Assembly: GCF_009805585.1 (NCBI RefSeq)
Contig: NZ_VHIN01000002.1
Span: 496,001-560,000, forward strand
DNA length: 64,000 bases
Origin: Glutamicibacter sp. JC586
Lineage (GTDB): Bacteria; Actinomycetota; Actinomycetes; Actinomycetales; Micrococcaceae
Reading direction: 5' to 3'
The notes beneath the pieces were generated by a model. It was not told the origin of the DNA. It searched no databases and saw only the letters and a program-made list of their open reading frames with translations. Both the position numbers and the translations under genes were made by a program. Below, piece after piece: positions 45,025-55,262 of the stretch (its first letter is position 1; the number at the start of each line of letters is the position of its first letter).

Positions 45025-46503
45025 TCACATGCTCAGAGCGATGTACTTTTCAATCTGATATTCCTTGATCCCGGCGTGACCTCCTTCCTTGCCGAACCCG
45101 GATGCCTTAATCCCTCCGAAGGGTGCGGCAGGATCGGCCACGACAGCGCGATTGACTGCGACCATTCCGCTGTCGAGTTTCTCAGCAGCCTTCAGAGCTT
45201 GACTTACATCGCGTGTGTAAACGTAGGAGACCAATCCGAATGGCGTTTGGTTGGCAAGATCCAGCGCTGCTTCATCGCCTTCAACTTCATAGATGGAAGC
45301 GACTGGGCCAAAGATCTCACTGGTGGCGATCGCCGAGTCCGTTGAAGCGTTGGTTACCACAGTGGGATTGACGAAGAATCCTGGACCTTCGAAGGCGCCA
45401 CCGCCAAAGAGAATTTCTGCGCCTTCCTCCACAGCCTCGCCAAGCAACTGCTGGACGCTACGACGCTGTTTTTCATCTACCAGAGGACCGATATTAACCG
45501 AAGCGTCAGTGCCAGATCCCACTCTGAGTTCTGCGACCTTGGCGACAAATCGTTCTTTGAACGCAGTAGCCACAGACTTCTCAACAATGATGCGGTTGGC
45601 AGCGACGCAGACCTGACCGGCATTACGGAATTTAGCGACCACTGCTCCCTCTGCGGCGGCATCCAAATCGGCATCGGAAAGAACAACAAATGGCCCATTG
45701 CCGCCTAGCTCCATTGAAGTGGCCATGACGTTGTCAGCGGCTTGCTTCAGTAGAGTCACACCCACGGCAGTGGAGCCGGTGAAACTAACCTTCTTCAGTT
45801 CAGAGCGTGACATGAGAACCTTCGACTGCGCGGATGAGGAGCTAGTCGTTACAAGGTTGACCACACCCTGTGGCAGCCCCGCTTCGTGCAGAACCTGTAC
45901 GAACATATGGGTTACCAAAGGAGTCAACGCTGCTGGCTTGATAATGATGGTGCATCCTGCGGCTAAAGCCGCCGCGGCCTTGCGAGCCCCCATGAAGAGC
46001 GGGAAATTCCACGGTGTTACCAAGTAGGACGGACCAACTGGCTGATGGGTGGTGATGATCTTGAATTCACCAGTCGGTGACTCAGTGTAGGTTCCCTGTT
46101 GCTGGGTGACTACCTCTGAAAACCACTGAAAGTAGTCTGCCGAGATCTGAACCTCACCGCGCGCTTCGGCCAGCGGCTTACCCATTTCAAGGGACATGAC
46201 CCATGCAATTTCTTCCTTGCGTTCCTTGAGTAATTCGTAAACGGAACGAAGGACGTTGGAACGGTGGCGTGCTGTGGTCTTACCCCATCCGCCCTGAGCC
46301 GCTGTCGCCGCGGAGAGCGCCTCGAGACTGTCTTCGGTGCCTGCATCTGCCACGGCCGCGATCACGGTTTCATCAGCGGGGTTCTGTACGGAAAAGACCT
46401 TACCTCCCTGCGCTGCCCGCCACTCTCCATCGATATAAATCCCTAGTGGGAGTTCGATTTCCCCTTCATTCCAGGATATTTTTTTCCAAATTTCGGTACT
46501 CAT
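45025..46503 (-). CDS. NAD(P)-dependent succinate/glutarate-semialdehyde-type dehydrogenase
   Basis: 492 aa aldehyde dehydrogenase. N166 (TPWNFP), K189 (KPAALTP), E265 (MELGGNGP) and the nucleophile C299 (GQVCVAA) are present. The pattern matches GabD-like enzymes more than benzaldehyde or betaine types. It should turn succinate or glutarate semialdehyde into the dicarboxylate. It is convergent with the GntR gene and divergent from the MHS transporter. The promoter region to the transporter is 149 bp. Confidence 0.86.
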   Translation of the reverse strand: MSTEIWKKISWNEGEIELPLGIYIDGEWRAAQGGKVFSVQNPADETVIAAVADAGTEDSLEALSAATAAQGGWGKTTARHRSNVLRSVYELLKERKEEIAWVMSLEMGKPLAEARGEVQISADYFQWFSEVVTQQQGTYTESPTGEFKIITTHQPVGPSYLVTPWNFPLFMGARKAAAALAAGCTIIIKPAALTPLVTHMFVQVLHEAGLPQGVVNLVTTSSSSAQSKVLMSRSELKKVSFTGSTAVGVTLLKQAADNVMATSMELGGNGPFVVLSDADLDAAAEGAVVAKFRNAGQVCVAANRIIVEKSVATAFKERFVAKVAELRVGSGTDASVNIGPLVDEKQRRSVQQLLGEAVEEGAEILFGGGAFEGPGFFVNPTVVTNASTDSAIATSEIFGPVASIYEVEGDEAALDLANQTPFGLVSYVYTRDVSQALKAAEKLDSGMVAVNRAVVADPAAPFGGIKASGFGKEGGHAGIKEYQIEKYIALSM

Positions 46504-46561
46504 TTGCCACCCTCGTATTTCTGAAACTAGGACATTTTCACATTAGCCTGGGCAATGCTTC

Positions 46562-46580
46562 TTGACATACATGTTACATG
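46562..46580. promoter_or_regulatory. Promoter/operator candidate between dehydrogenase and transporter
   Basis: TTGACA (46562-46567), a consensus -35 for the plus strand, is followed by the palindrome CATGT-T-ACATG (46570-46580). The palindrome lies in the shared divergent promoter and could bind the nearby GntR protein. No clear -10 at the standard spacing. Confidence 0.35.
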
Positions 46581-46652
46581 CAAGCAAGGATTAGTGTGAC
46601 TTATGATACTTACCTGATGGCAATGTCACAGGAATTCGAGAGGGAGCAAAGC

Positions 46653-47975
46653 ATGTCCACCGTTGCACATTCGCATCTACCGCCGGCCAGGCGCGTCGCC
46701 GCGGCATCAATGATCGGCACCACAATCGAGTGGTACGACTACTACATCTTTGGCACCGCCGCAGTACTCGTGCTGAACGACCAGTTCTTCCCTGCGCTTT
46801 CTCCAGCAGCAGGGACCTTGGCGGCGCTCGCAACATTCGCGGTAGCCTTTATCGCCCGTCCATTCGGCGGTATCATCTTCGGCCACTTCGGAGACAAGGT
46901 AAGCCGCAAGACTATTCTGGTGTGGTCATTGATGCTGATGGGCATGTCCACTTTCATTGTGGGTTTCCTGCCAAACTACGACGCCATCGGCATTTGGGCC
47001 CCTATTTTGCTAGTGGCCCTGCGCTTCCTCCAAGGCTTGGCGGTAGGCGGCGAATGGGGCGGTGCAGTACTCATGGCCTTAGAACACGCACCGGAAAAGA
47101 AGAAGGCTTTCTACGCTTCGTGGACGCAGTCAGGCGTACCCGCCGCTCTGGTACTTTCCTCCACCATCTTCTTGCTGATGCAACAGATGGACGAGGCCTC
47201 CTTCCATGCGTGGGGCTGGCGTGTGCCGTTTTGGATCTCAGCACTACTAATCGTCGTCGGGTTGTTCATTCGCCTGCGCATCACTGAATCACCTGAATTT
47301 CTCAAGATGAAGTCCGAGAAGCGTGAAGTCCGTGTTCCACTGTTCGAGCTCATCCGCACCGCATGGTGGCCACTGATTCTAGGTACCTTGACGCTGGCAT
47401 CACCAAACATCATCTTCTACATCTCTTCCGTTTACCTGCTCAGCTACGGACCAACCCACGTGGGACTAAACCGTGAGTCTGTATTCATGGCGTTGATCAT
47501 CGCTGCATTCATTCAAGTTTTCACTATTCCAATGGTTGCAATGCTTGCTGATCGATTGGGCAAGAAGAAGATTATGCTCGTTGGGGCCGCCATGGTCGCT
47601 CTGCTAATTTATCCAGTGTTCTGGCTTGTAAATACCGGCCAGCCCATGCTGGCCCTCGGCGCTATGATCATTGCCCTTCCTATCACCCACGCCACTGCCT
47701 ATGCAGTCGTTGCGAGCTTCATCCCCGAACTGTTCCAGCCTGAGGTTCGCTTCACCGGCAGTTCGTTGGCCTACCAGATCGGTGGCATCATCACCTCTGC
47801 GCCAGCACCATTTATCGCTGAATACCTAATGCAGAACACCGGCTCCTCTATGGCCGTAGCCACCTACATCGCGGTGGCTGCTGCAGTAGGTTTCACTGCA
47901 ATCGCCCTAAGCCGCCCGGCAAAGAAGCGGATCGATCGCCCCGAAGCACGTGCATCTTCCAGCGTGACGCCATGA
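46653..47975 (+). CDS. MHS-family MFS transporter (metabolite:H+ symporter)
   Basis: 440 aa with 12 predicted helices. MHS features are clear: IGTTIEWYDYYIFGTAAVLVL in helix 1, the loop GHFGDKVSRKTILVWSL, RFLQGLAVGGEWGGAV and RFTGSSLAYQIGG near helix 11. MHS members import dicarboxylates, 2-oxoglutarate, betaine or shikimate. I start at 46653 (GGGAG upstream); a frame to 46578 adds 25 residues. It probably imports the acid processed by the neighbouring enzymes. Confidence 0.87.
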   Translation: MSTVAHSHLPPARRVAAASMIGTTIEWYDYYIFGTAAVLVLNDQFFPALSPAAGTLAALATFAVAFIARPFGGIIFGHFGDKVSRKTILVWSLMLMGMSTFIVGFLPNYDAIGIWAPILLVALRFLQGLAVGGEWGGAVLMALEHAPEKKKAFYASWTQSGVPAALVLSSTIFLLMQQMDEASFHAWGWRVPFWISALLIVVGLFIRLRITESPEFLKMKSEKREVRVPLFELIRTAWWPLILGTLTLASPNIIFYISSVYLLSYGPTHVGLNRESVFMALIIAAFIQVFTIPMVAMLADRLGKKKIMLVGAAMVALLIYPVFWLVNTGQPMLALGAMIIALPITHATAYAVVASFIPELFQPEVRFTGSSLAYQIGGIITSAPAPFIAEYLMQNTGSSMAVATYIAVAAAVGFTAIALSRPAKKRIDRPEARASSSVTP

Positions 47976-48069
47976 CGACTCGGCCGAATTACTGCCACCC
48001 AAAAAATCAATAACACCCTTTTCTCTTTAGGAAAGGCGCCCGGGCAAAAACCACAACAGGAGGACTTCC

Positions 48070-49176
48070 ATGCCTAAATTAGCAGTATTGACAGAATTCA
48101 ATACCTCGGTTGAATTACACGAATTCCCAATGCCAGAGGTGGAACCGGGAGGTGCCCTGGTAGATGTAGCCCTTGGCGGGATCTGCGGCACCGATGTTCA
48201 CCTTCGAACCGGTCATCTTTCCGTCCCGCTCCCAATAGCCATGGGACATGAAGGAGTAGGGCGAATCCGTGCCTTGGGCAAAGGTTTAGACACCGATGTC
48301 GAAGGCGAGCCTCTTGCCGTAGGAGACCGCGTGGTATGGGCAAACAACATCCCCTGCGGCACTTGCTACGAATGCCTTGTCCTTAAAGAGCCAACACTTT
48401 GCCAGAACCGTAAGATCTATGGAATCAATCGGAAGGCCACAGACGCCCCACACCTACAGGGCGGATGGGCAGAGACAATCTCTCTCGAAGCTGGAACAAC
48501 TATCATCAAGTTACCCGATACGGTCAGCTTTGAAGAGGCCATTACCCTTGGCTGTGCCGGTCCGACGGCGATCCATGGGGTGGTCGAGAATCTCAGTATC
48601 GAGCCGGGTTCGGTCGTGGCAGTTCAGGGAGCAGGGCCTGTTGGGCTGGCCTCTGCCATGTACGCGAAAGCCATGGGCGCGGCCCAAGTCATTCTGCTCG
48701 GCGGCCCCTCCTCGCGTATCGAGGTCGCGTTGAAGATCGGCGCGGCGGACGTCGCTATCGATATGGATACCTACCCGAGCGCTGAAGAACGTTTAGCCGC
48801 ATTCCAAAAAATCGCAGCTCGAGGCGCTGACGTCGTTATCGAATGTGCGGGCGTTCCGTCTGCTGTAGCTGAAGCCATCGACTTGGCCCGACCGAACGCG
48901 CAGGTCTTGGTCCTCGGACAGTACACGGATCACGGTCCCACTGCGATAAACCCACATAAGATCACCAAGAAACAACTAAAGATGTTCGGTTCCTGGGGCT
49001 TCTCTCCAGCCCACTACGTCAAGTACATCAAGTCCCTGCCACATCTGGTGAAGAACCACGACTTAGCCTCGATTCTTTCCACCTACGATTTGGAGAACGT
49101 TAACGACGCGCTCAATGACGTAGCAGCTGGCCGGGTCACCAAAGCCGCACTTCGCCCACAAACCAGCACCGACTAA
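48070..49176 (+). CDS. Zinc-binding alcohol dehydrogenase
   Basis: 368 aa medium-chain dehydrogenase. The catalytic zinc ligands are C39 (GGICGTD), H60 and E61 (GHEGVG); the structural zinc Cys are C96, C99, C102 and C111. The Rossmann motif VQGAGPVGLASAMYAKAMGA is in the middle. GGAGG lies 6 nt upstream of the ATG. It follows the MHS transporter by 94 bp on the same strand. It could oxidise a hydroxy acid or alcohol to the semialdehyde used by the adjacent dehydrogenase. Confidence 0.86.
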   Translation: MPKLAVLTEFNTSVELHEFPMPEVEPGGALVDVALGGICGTDVHLRTGHLSVPLPIAMGHEGVGRIRALGKGLDTDVEGEPLAVGDRVVWANNIPCGTCYECLVLKEPTLCQNRKIYGINRKATDAPHLQGGWAETISLEAGTTIIKLPDTVSFEEAITLGCAGPTAIHGVVENLSIEPGSVVAVQGAGPVGLASAMYAKAMGAAQVILLGGPSSRIEVALKIGAADVAIDMDTYPSAEERLAAFQKIAARGADVVIECAGVPSAVAEAIDLARPNAQVLVLGQYTDHGPTAINPHKITKKQLKMFGSWGFSPAHYVKYIKSLPHLVKNHDLASILSTYDLENVNDALNDVAAGRVTKAALRPQTSTD

Positions 49177-49340
49177 CAAGGCTCAGTCACAACGTATTGG
49201 CTCTTCATGATTTGGAGTACAACCACCTAAACCGATGCCCCGGGGAGAGTCTGTCAATGTGTTATTAGGACGACGCTTTTACGAGGGATGGAAGTTTCTA
49301 CACCAGCCATCTTGCAAAGAGCCCGACGTTGTTTGTCTAA

Positions 49341-49381
49341 ACCTTCTGATACCAGCCCATTCAGACCTGGTATCAGAAGGT
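49341..49381. terminator. Hairpin after the alcohol dehydrogenase
   Basis: 15-bp perfect stem (49341-49355 with 49367-49381), 11-nt loop, 164 bp past the stop codon. It may terminate the catabolic operon before the IS30 element. Confidence 0.55.
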
Positions 49382-49465
49382 AGTGCACGTCTACCGGAAG
49401 CTAAAACCAGCTGTTGAGCATCTGAACAGCAAGACCGGGGCGATGACCTCTACGGGATGAAAAGG

Positions 49466-49493
49466 GGCGGGTTCTAACGGTCGGTGCAACACC
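49466..49493. repeat. Left inverted repeat of IS30 element
   Basis: Begins GGCGGGTTCTAACGGTCG; 25 of 28 positions match the right end. Confidence 0.85.
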
Positions 49494-51142
49494 CTGAACA
49501 ACCAGGAGTTGCACCGACCGTGCCTCATTTAACCGAAAACTCAACACCCACCACCCCACCACAAGCTCCAAGGGCAAGGCTCACGGCAAGCGAGAAACAA
49601 CGCTTCAACGAAGTCCTCGACCAAACCCAGCGCGTCAAGGACGCTGCCCAAGCCATGGGCATCGCACTGCCAACCGCGGAGCAGCTCGCCAAAGTATACG
49701 GATGGAAATCACCTCGAAAAGGTCCCACTGCAGCATGTGGAAAGCCTAAAGCTAAATACACGCAAGAACAGAAGAACGCGTTCTTCACTGCTTTCGCCAA
49801 GCATCAGAGCGTCAGTAAAGCAGCTCAGGAAGTTAACATTCCGGCGCCTACGTGCTACCAATGGGCTGTCAAAGCGGGGCTAGAAACCTCGAAACCCCGC
49901 ATGGGCCGACGCGAAGAGTTCCTACGCCTACGTGCCCAAGGGATGAGCCGTAAGGAAGCCGCCAAACAGGTGGGCATCCATGAGGAAACCAGCCGAGAGT
50001 AGTACAACGGCATCCACAAAAGCGGAAACAAACGGTTCTATCCTGATGGTCGGGTGGTGGACTATAACAGTGGCATGACCACTCACACCACCTCATCCGG
50101 TAAGCAACAGACCACCGCGAATCCGAGCATTCTCGCGTTGGACAAACAGATTGACTCACGGTTTTTATCTGTGATGGAACGTGAAGAAATCTACGCACTG
50201 AACGTTGCCGGTCACTCGATACGCCAGATCGCTACGAAGCTGGACCGTGCAGCGTCCACGATCAGCCGGGAACTGCGACGAAACCTTACAGCCCACGGGG
50301 ATTACTATCCTTACGCGGCGCATCGGCGGGCCGTGGCCCGTAGGGCACGGCCTAAGACCGCGAAGCTTGCTTGCCACGGACCGTTGCGTGATTACGTTGC
50401 CCATGGTTTGCGTCTAGGGTGGTCACCGGAACAAGCCTGTTCCCGTATGGTGGCTGATCACCCTGATGATTTGGAGATGCGAGTGTGCCAGGAAACGGTG
50501 TATCAATCAATCTTTCTGAAAGCCCGTGGTGGTTTGAAACGCGAAGTTGCCCAAACCTTGCGTTCGGGCAGGGTGCACCGTAAACCTCAGAAGAAAACTG
50601 ATCAGCGCCGGCCACGTTTCCGTGATGAGATGATCAACATCAGTGAGCGTCCTGCCGAGGTCCAGGACCGTGCGGTACCAGGACACTGGGAAGGTGACTT
50701 GATTATGGGTGCGGGGAATCAGTCAGCGATTGGCACGTTAGTGGAACGTGCCACCATGTTTGTGATGTTGGTGCACCTGCCAGAGGATCACACGGCAGAA
50801 ACGGTGCGTGACGGGCTGATCGCAACGATGGCGAAGTTGCCGGAGGCGTTGCGTGGTTCTTTGACGTGGGATCAGGGTATTGAGATGGCGTTGCATAAGT
50901 CGTTTAGTGCGGCGACGGATATGGATGTGTATTTCTGTGATCCGCACAGTCCTTGGCAGCGCGGCTCGAACGAGAACACTAATGGGTTGCTTCGCCAGTA
51001 TTTTCCGAAGGGTACTGATTTGAGTAAGTATGGTCCGGAGGATTTGGAGCAGGTGGCGGTGGTGTTTAATGGGCGTCCATGCAAAACGCTCGGCTGGAAA
51101 ACTCCAGCCGAGCGTATGCATGAATTATTGTTGGAAGCCTAG
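49484..51142 (+). pseudogene. IS30-family transposase with one in-frame amber codon
   Basis: The 552-codon frame from GTG 49484 to 51142 is open except for TAG at 50000-50002, within EETSRE-stop-YNGIHKSG. Expected is Trp, and TGG to TAG is one substitution. The N-terminal part has two HTH segments (KQRFNEVLDQTQRVKDAAQ, KAAQEVNIPAPTCYQWA); then HSIRQIATKLDRAASTISREL, and the DDE core with GHWEGDLIMG, TWDQGIEMA and HSPWQRGSNENTNG. Everything after the stop (50054-51142) could be made from an internal ATG, giving the catalytic domain without the N-terminal HTH. Confidence 0.87.
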
Positions 51143-51148
51143 ACCGTC

Positions 51149-51176
51149 GGTGTTGCGACGACCGCTAGAACCCGCC
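51149..51176. repeat. Right inverted repeat of IS30 element
   Basis: Inverse of 49466-49493, ending CTAGAACCCGCC. Confidence 0.85.
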
Positions 51177-51183
51177 TAGTCCT

Positions 51184-51495
51184 CTACACGCCTTCACCGG
51201 GCAGCTTGTATGCCAGCACATCGACGTTCTCAATGTTCGGGTCTACGCTGAACAGATCTGCACCCTGGGCAGCGAGCGCCTGACCAACGCCTCCAGACAA
51301 GTGAGTCTGGCGGGCCTCGTCATCTGGGAACACGTCAAAGATCCCGAAGGTCGATGCATCGAACTTCAAGGCGAACCAGGCTCTCGTGCCTTCTTCTTGC
51401 TCGACAATGGAGCGAGCGCTACGGAGAAACTCCGCGACTTCCTCTTCTTTGCCTGGCTTGGCTCGCAGTACTACTGACAACGCAACCTCAATCAT
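51184..51495 (-). CDS. Antibiotic biosynthesis monooxygenase (ABM)-like quinol monooxygenase
   Basis: 103 aa dimeric alpha/beta barrel protein. VALSVVLRAKPGKEEEVAEFL, TRAWFALKFDASTFGIFDVF and the final PNIENVDVLAYKLPG follow the YgiN/ABM pattern. Such proteins oxidise quinols or bind small aromatics. Its start overlaps the 3' end of the PfpI gene by 8 bp on the same strand, so both are one operon. It lies 7 bp from the IS30 end. Confidence 0.8.
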   Translation of the reverse strand: MIEVALSVVLRAKPGKEEEVAEFLRSARSIVEQEEGTRAWFALKFDASTFGIFDVFPDDEARQTHLSGGVGQALAAQGADLFSVDPNIENVDVLAYKLPGEGV

Positions 51496-52051
51496 GGTCG
51501 CCTCCCTTGGCCTCGCTGAGCTGTTCTACGATCGCAGAGCTAAAAGCCGGAAGATCGTCAGGCCAGCGACTGGTGATGAGATTCCCATCAACTGCTACCT
51601 CCTGATCCACGACATTCGCACCTGCGTTGCGCAAGTCGGTACGGATGCTCGGGTAGGAAGTCAGCGTCCGACCCTTCGCGACACCGGCTTCGATCAGCGT
51701 CCATGGGCCGTGGCAGATCGCGGCGACCAGCTTGCCGGTGGCCACGAAATCGCGTACAAAACCTACCGCATCGGCATCCAACCGAAGCTGGTCCGGGTTG
51801 ACCGTGCCACCAGGAAGCAGCAGTGCATCATAGTCATCGACCGAAACTGATTTCACTAGGGCATCTACCGAGAATGTCCCCGCTTCATCCAGGTCATTCT
51901 TTCGGGCTTTGATCTCGCCCTCGTGCAGTGACAGCAACTCAGTCGTGGCGCCGGCATCAAGTAGTGCCTGTCTCGGCTGTTCCAGCTCGACGCGCTCCAC
52001 GCCGTCTGCGGCAAGGATCGCGACCCGCTTGCCTTTCAATTCGTCTGCCAT
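51488..52051 (-). CDS. PfpI/DJ-1 family protein
   Basis: 187 aa. The nucleophile elbow AAICHGPW has C113, and the partner Glu is E19 in DGVERVEL. The sequence fits the PfpI/YhbO subgroup, linked to general stress resistance and reported as deglycase or protease. GGAGC 6 nt upstream supports the ATG at 52051; a longer frame to 52204 adds 51 unrelated residues. Operon with the ABM-like gene. Confidence 0.86.
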   Translation of the reverse strand: MADELKGKRVAILAADGVERVELEQPRQALLDAGATTELLSLHEGEIKARKNDLDEAGTFSVDALVKSVSVDDYDALLLPGGTVNPDQLRLDADAVGFVRDFVATGKLVAAICHGPWTLIEAGVAKGRTLTSYPSIRTDLRNAGANVVDQEVAVDGNLITSRWPDDLPAFSSAIVEQLSEAKGGDHD

Positions 52052-52616
52052 TTTGTGCTCCGTTCTGTAAGAGGCGGTGGCCTGCTTCTGTAGGAGGGTC
52101 ATCAGCTGTCCATAAAGGACAACGTAATCTAGCTGCAACACTACCTTGGGCCAGTCGTCAGTGTACTCATCGAAGTTCCAATAGGCATCAGCCCGCCTGC
52201 CCAAGGGCGGAGCCTAGGTGACTACCAGATGCGGCGTTGTCTTGTCGCCAACGATGAGATCCGTGTGTCGACTGTTTTACTTTTATATCAGGGCCAAACT
52301 TGCGATAACGGCTGGCCCTTAAATGAGTGTATACCGTCAAAGAACCATTGCATATGGCAATCCCGGGTGCCTTGACTTCCCTTTCTCATCTGATCCGTCC
52401 CAGGGTTTTGAGGCATAAAACGCCTGGCATCTGATGCCACCAGTGAACTGCATCAACCGCCCCAGACGATTCAGGGAGTTTCGTCCGAACATCCCCCGGC
52501 TCATCGTCAATGACTGCGCCACAAGCACGCAACCTGGTTTACATATCAGGCACAGCACATATCCTTTTGATGTGCTCACCAGTCGGCCCAGCTCCCTCCG
52601 CGAAGCCCACCGGCAC
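52052..52616. other. 565-bp stretch without a recognisable gene
   Basis: It lies between the PfpI operon and uvrA-like gene, both on the minus strand. Only short frames without family likeness are seen; an imperfect GGGCCA / TGGCCC dyad (about 52287-52317) may end transcription from uvrA. It must contain the PfpI promoter. Confidence 0.5.
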
Positions 52617-55262
52617 TCACCCGCGGGAGACAGCCTCGTGCAATGCCGTCTTGAGGTACGGTGCCGACGCGCCGACTCCGCGCGAGGCGACTTCCTCGGG
52701 AGTTCCTTTGGATACCACTGTGCCACCGTCCTCACCCGCGCCCGGCCCGAGGTCGATGACGAAGTCGGCCGCTGCGACAACGCGCATGTCGAGCTCGACC
52801 GCGACAACAGTATTTCCTGCTTCAACGAGTGTCTGTAGGTGAGCCACAAGCCGGTCGGAATCTGCACAGTGGAGCCCTGAGGTAGGTTCGTCAAGTACAT
52901 AAAGAGTGTCTCCACGCTGGGATCGTTGAAGCTCAGAAGCAAGCTTGACTCGTTGCGCCTCACCTCCGGACAGCTCGGTAGCCGGCTGTCCGAGCCGCAG
53001 GTACCCGAGACCGACGTCGATCAGCGCCTTGAGCGAGCGCATGATATCGAACTCCCCATGGAAGAAATCGTGGGCCTCCTCAACACTCATGGCGAGAATC
53101 TGCGCGATGTTGCAGCCGCGCCAGATGATCTCCAACGTGCTGGATTGGTAGCGGGTACCGTGGCAGTCAGGGCATTCGGTGTAGACCGAGGGCAGGAATA
53201 GCAGTTCTACCATCACCGATCCTTCTCCCTTGCAGGTTGGACAACGGCCACCAGCGACGTTGAAGGAGAATCGACCCGGTTTGTACCCGCGTGCACGAGC
53301 CTCGGGCGTTTCGGAGAACCTCCGTCTCACATGATCAAACAGCCCGGTGTAGGTGGCGACGTTCGAACGCGGGGTACGTCCAATAGGCCTCTGGTCAATG
53401 CTTACGACGCGGCGCACCGCAGAGAGGTCTCCACGGACCGATCCTTTGACCTCCTCGGGTTCATCCGACAGCAAAAGCTCGTCATCTTCGGGCGTGTCAG
53501 TATCCTCCGCCTGCGCAGTCCGACCCAGTCGTTCGCCGATCAGCGCCGGTAGCGCCTGGCTGACTAGGCTCGACTTGCCTGATCCTGAAACTCCGGTGAC
53601 CGCGGTGAACACCCCGAGCGGGACGGATAACGACACATTGTGCAGATTGTTACGGGTGACTTGCTCGAGGCGCAGCCATCCCTGTGGCTGGCGGCGCGTC
53701 CGCTGAAGCAGTCCACTACCCTCGAACAGATACCGGCGGGTGACGGATTCCTCCACCTCTGCGAGCCCTTCGGTAGGCCCGCTGTAGACGACGCGACCAC
53801 CGCGCTCACCCGCGCCGGGTCCGATGTCAACCAGCCAGTCAGCATGGCGCATCACGTCCACCGAATGTTCGACGACGAAAAGACTGTTGCCTCGTTGCTT
53901 GAGCCCGTCCAGAATGCCGAGCAGCGCGCTGACATCCTGCGGATGCAATCCAGCGGAAGGTTCATCGAGAACGTATACCACCCCGAAGAGTTCAGAGGTC
54001 AGTTGGGTCGCCAGACGCAGTCGTTGCAATTCTCCGCCGGAGAGTGTGGGAGTGGTTCGCCCCAGGGAAAGATACCCCAGCCCTAAGTCAATGATGGGCC
54101 GTAGCCTATTGACGAGTTCTGCGCCAAGCCGGGCTGTGGCGGCCAGCCTTCCCGCTGAGTGGTTCGCTTCCCTGACATCGACGCGCTGCTGCGCTGCATC
54201 TGGTCGGACTGCGTCGTCTGTTGTGTGACTTGCTGTCTCGATCCTGTCCAGATCGGCGGTGGCCCGCTCGACGGCTTTTTCGATCAGCACCGAGAGTTGT
54301 GCCAGCGGCAGGCTGGAGAGATCTGAGACATCGAGGCCTTCGAACGTCACCGATAGGGCCTCCGGCTTCAGCCGTTTACCATGGCAAGCAGGGCAAGGAG
54401 CGACCGTAAGGAACTGCGCCGCGCGTCGCTTCATCGCGTCACTCTTGGTATTCGCGAACGTGTCGAGCACATACCGGCGAGCACCCACGAACGTTCCCGA
54501 GTAACTAGGTTCGACACCCTCAGCGATTGCGGCCCGGGCCTCGGCGAGAGTCAGCCGCGAGTGGACCGGGACATACGGTGTCTGATCTGTATAAAGGATC
54601 CAGTCACGCTCTTCCTTCGGCAGATCCTTCCAGGGGACGTCCACGTCGTACCCGAGGGCGACAAGCACATCGCGCAACTGATGACCGTGCCAGGCCTTTG
54701 GCCACGAAGCGATAGCCCGCTCGCGAATCGTTAGCGAGGGGTCGGGCACCATCTTGTCTTCAGGGACTTCGTACACCCGGCCTATGCCGTGACACTCCGG
54801 GCAGGCTCCCTGCACAGTGTTGGCAGAGAAGTCTTCGGCGTAGAGCATCGGCTGATCATCAGGATAGTGACCGGCCCGGGAATAGAGCATGCGCACTAGC
54901 GAAGACACCGTAGTGATGCTACCGACCGAAGAGCGGGTGCTCCGGCCTCCACGTTGCTGCTGAAGAGCAACGGCCGGCGGCATACCCGTAATCGAATCGA
55001 CGTCCGGAACGCCAGCCTGGTCAATCAGACGACGCGCATATGGAGCGACCGACTCTAGGTAGCGGCGCTGGGACTCTGCAAACAGCGTTCCGAAAGCCAG
55101 AGAGGACTTCCCCGAGCCAGAGACCCCAGTGAAAACCACCAGAGCATCACGGGGCACCGTGAGATCGATATTTTGAAGGTTGTGTTCACGAGCGCCTAAA
55201 ACACTCACGTTTGGCTGAACGGGCAAGGACTGCGCTGACGCGGGCACGGATGCTTTGACCAT
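52617..55262 (-). CDS. UvrA-like ABC ATPase (class II UvrA)
   Basis: 881 aa with two ABC halves. Walker [10 protein letters not shown] occurs at 46-54 and again near 565-573; signatures [12 protein letters not shown] and [12 protein letters not shown]; zinc Cys pairs CPECHG, CPACHG, CPTCKG and CPDCHG. It is shorter than housekeeping UvrA (about 950 aa) and the region that binds UvrB is reduced, as in class II UvrAs and DrrC-like proteins linked to drug resistance. The mRNA is probably leaderless: TAATAT ends 7 nt before the ATG. It is likely a second UvrA. Confidence 0.87.
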   Translation of the reverse strand: MVKASVPASAQSLPVQPNVSVLGAREHNLQNIDLTVPRDALVVFTGVSGSGKSSLAFGTLFAESQRRYLESVAPYARRLIDQAGVPDVDSITGMPPAVALQQQRGGRSTRSSVGSITTVSSLVRMLYSRAGHYPDDQPMLYAEDFSANTVQGACPECHGIGRVYEVPEDKMVPDPSLTIRERAIASWPKAWHGHQLRDVLVALGYDVDVPWKDLPKEERDWILYTDQTPYVPVHSRLTLAEARAAIAEGVEPSYSGTFVGARRYVLDTFANTKSDAMKRRAAQFLTVAPCPACHGKRLKPEALSVTFEGLDVSDLSSLPLAQLSVLIEKAVERATADLDRIETASHTTDDAVRPDAAQQRVDVREANHSAGRLAATARLGAELVNRLRPIIDLGLGYLSLGRTTPTLSGGELQRLRLATQLTSELFGVVYVLDEPSAGLHPQDVSALLGILDGLKQRGNSLFVVEHSVDVMRHADWLVDIGPGAGERGGRVVYSGPTEGLAEVEESVTRRYLFEGSGLLQRTRRQPQGWLRLEQVTRNNLHNVSLSVPLGVFTAVTGVSGSGKSSLVSQALPALIGERLGRTAQAEDTDTPEDDELLLSDEPEEVKGSVRGDLSAVRRVVSIDQRPIGRTPRSNVATYTGLFDHVRRRFSETPEARARGYKPGRFSFNVAGGRCPTCKGEGSVMVELLFLPSVYTECPDCHGTRYQSSTLEIIWRGCNIAQILAMSVEEAHDFFHGEFDIMRSLKALIDVGLGYLRLGQPATELSGGEAQRVKLASELQRSQRGDTLYVLDEPTSGLHCADSDRLVAHLQTLVEAGNTVVAVELDMRVVAAADFVIDLGPGAGEDGGTVVSKGTPEEVASRGVGASAPYLKTALHEAVSRG

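Larger units (their letters stand above)
49466..51176 (+). mobile_element. IS30-family insertion sequence
   Basis: The ends are inverted repeats of 28 bp: 49466-49493 begins GGCGGGTTCTA and 51149-51176 is its inverse with three mismatches. Length 1711 bp. It holds one transposase frame broken by a single stop. No target duplication is obvious. Confidence 0.85.

Noticed and set aside
46588-46597. A -10 box for the MHS transporter
   Set aside because: GGATTA and TAGTGT lie at the wrong distance from the TTGACA at 46562; the start point is left open.
49461-51180. A target duplication around the IS30 element
   Set aside because: The flanks read GG on the left and TA on the right just outside the repeats, so none is visible.
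52337-52963. A 208-codon frame covering the gap after the uvrA-like gene
   Set aside because: About half of it lies over the uvrA 3' end in another frame, and the part in the gap matches nothing I know.
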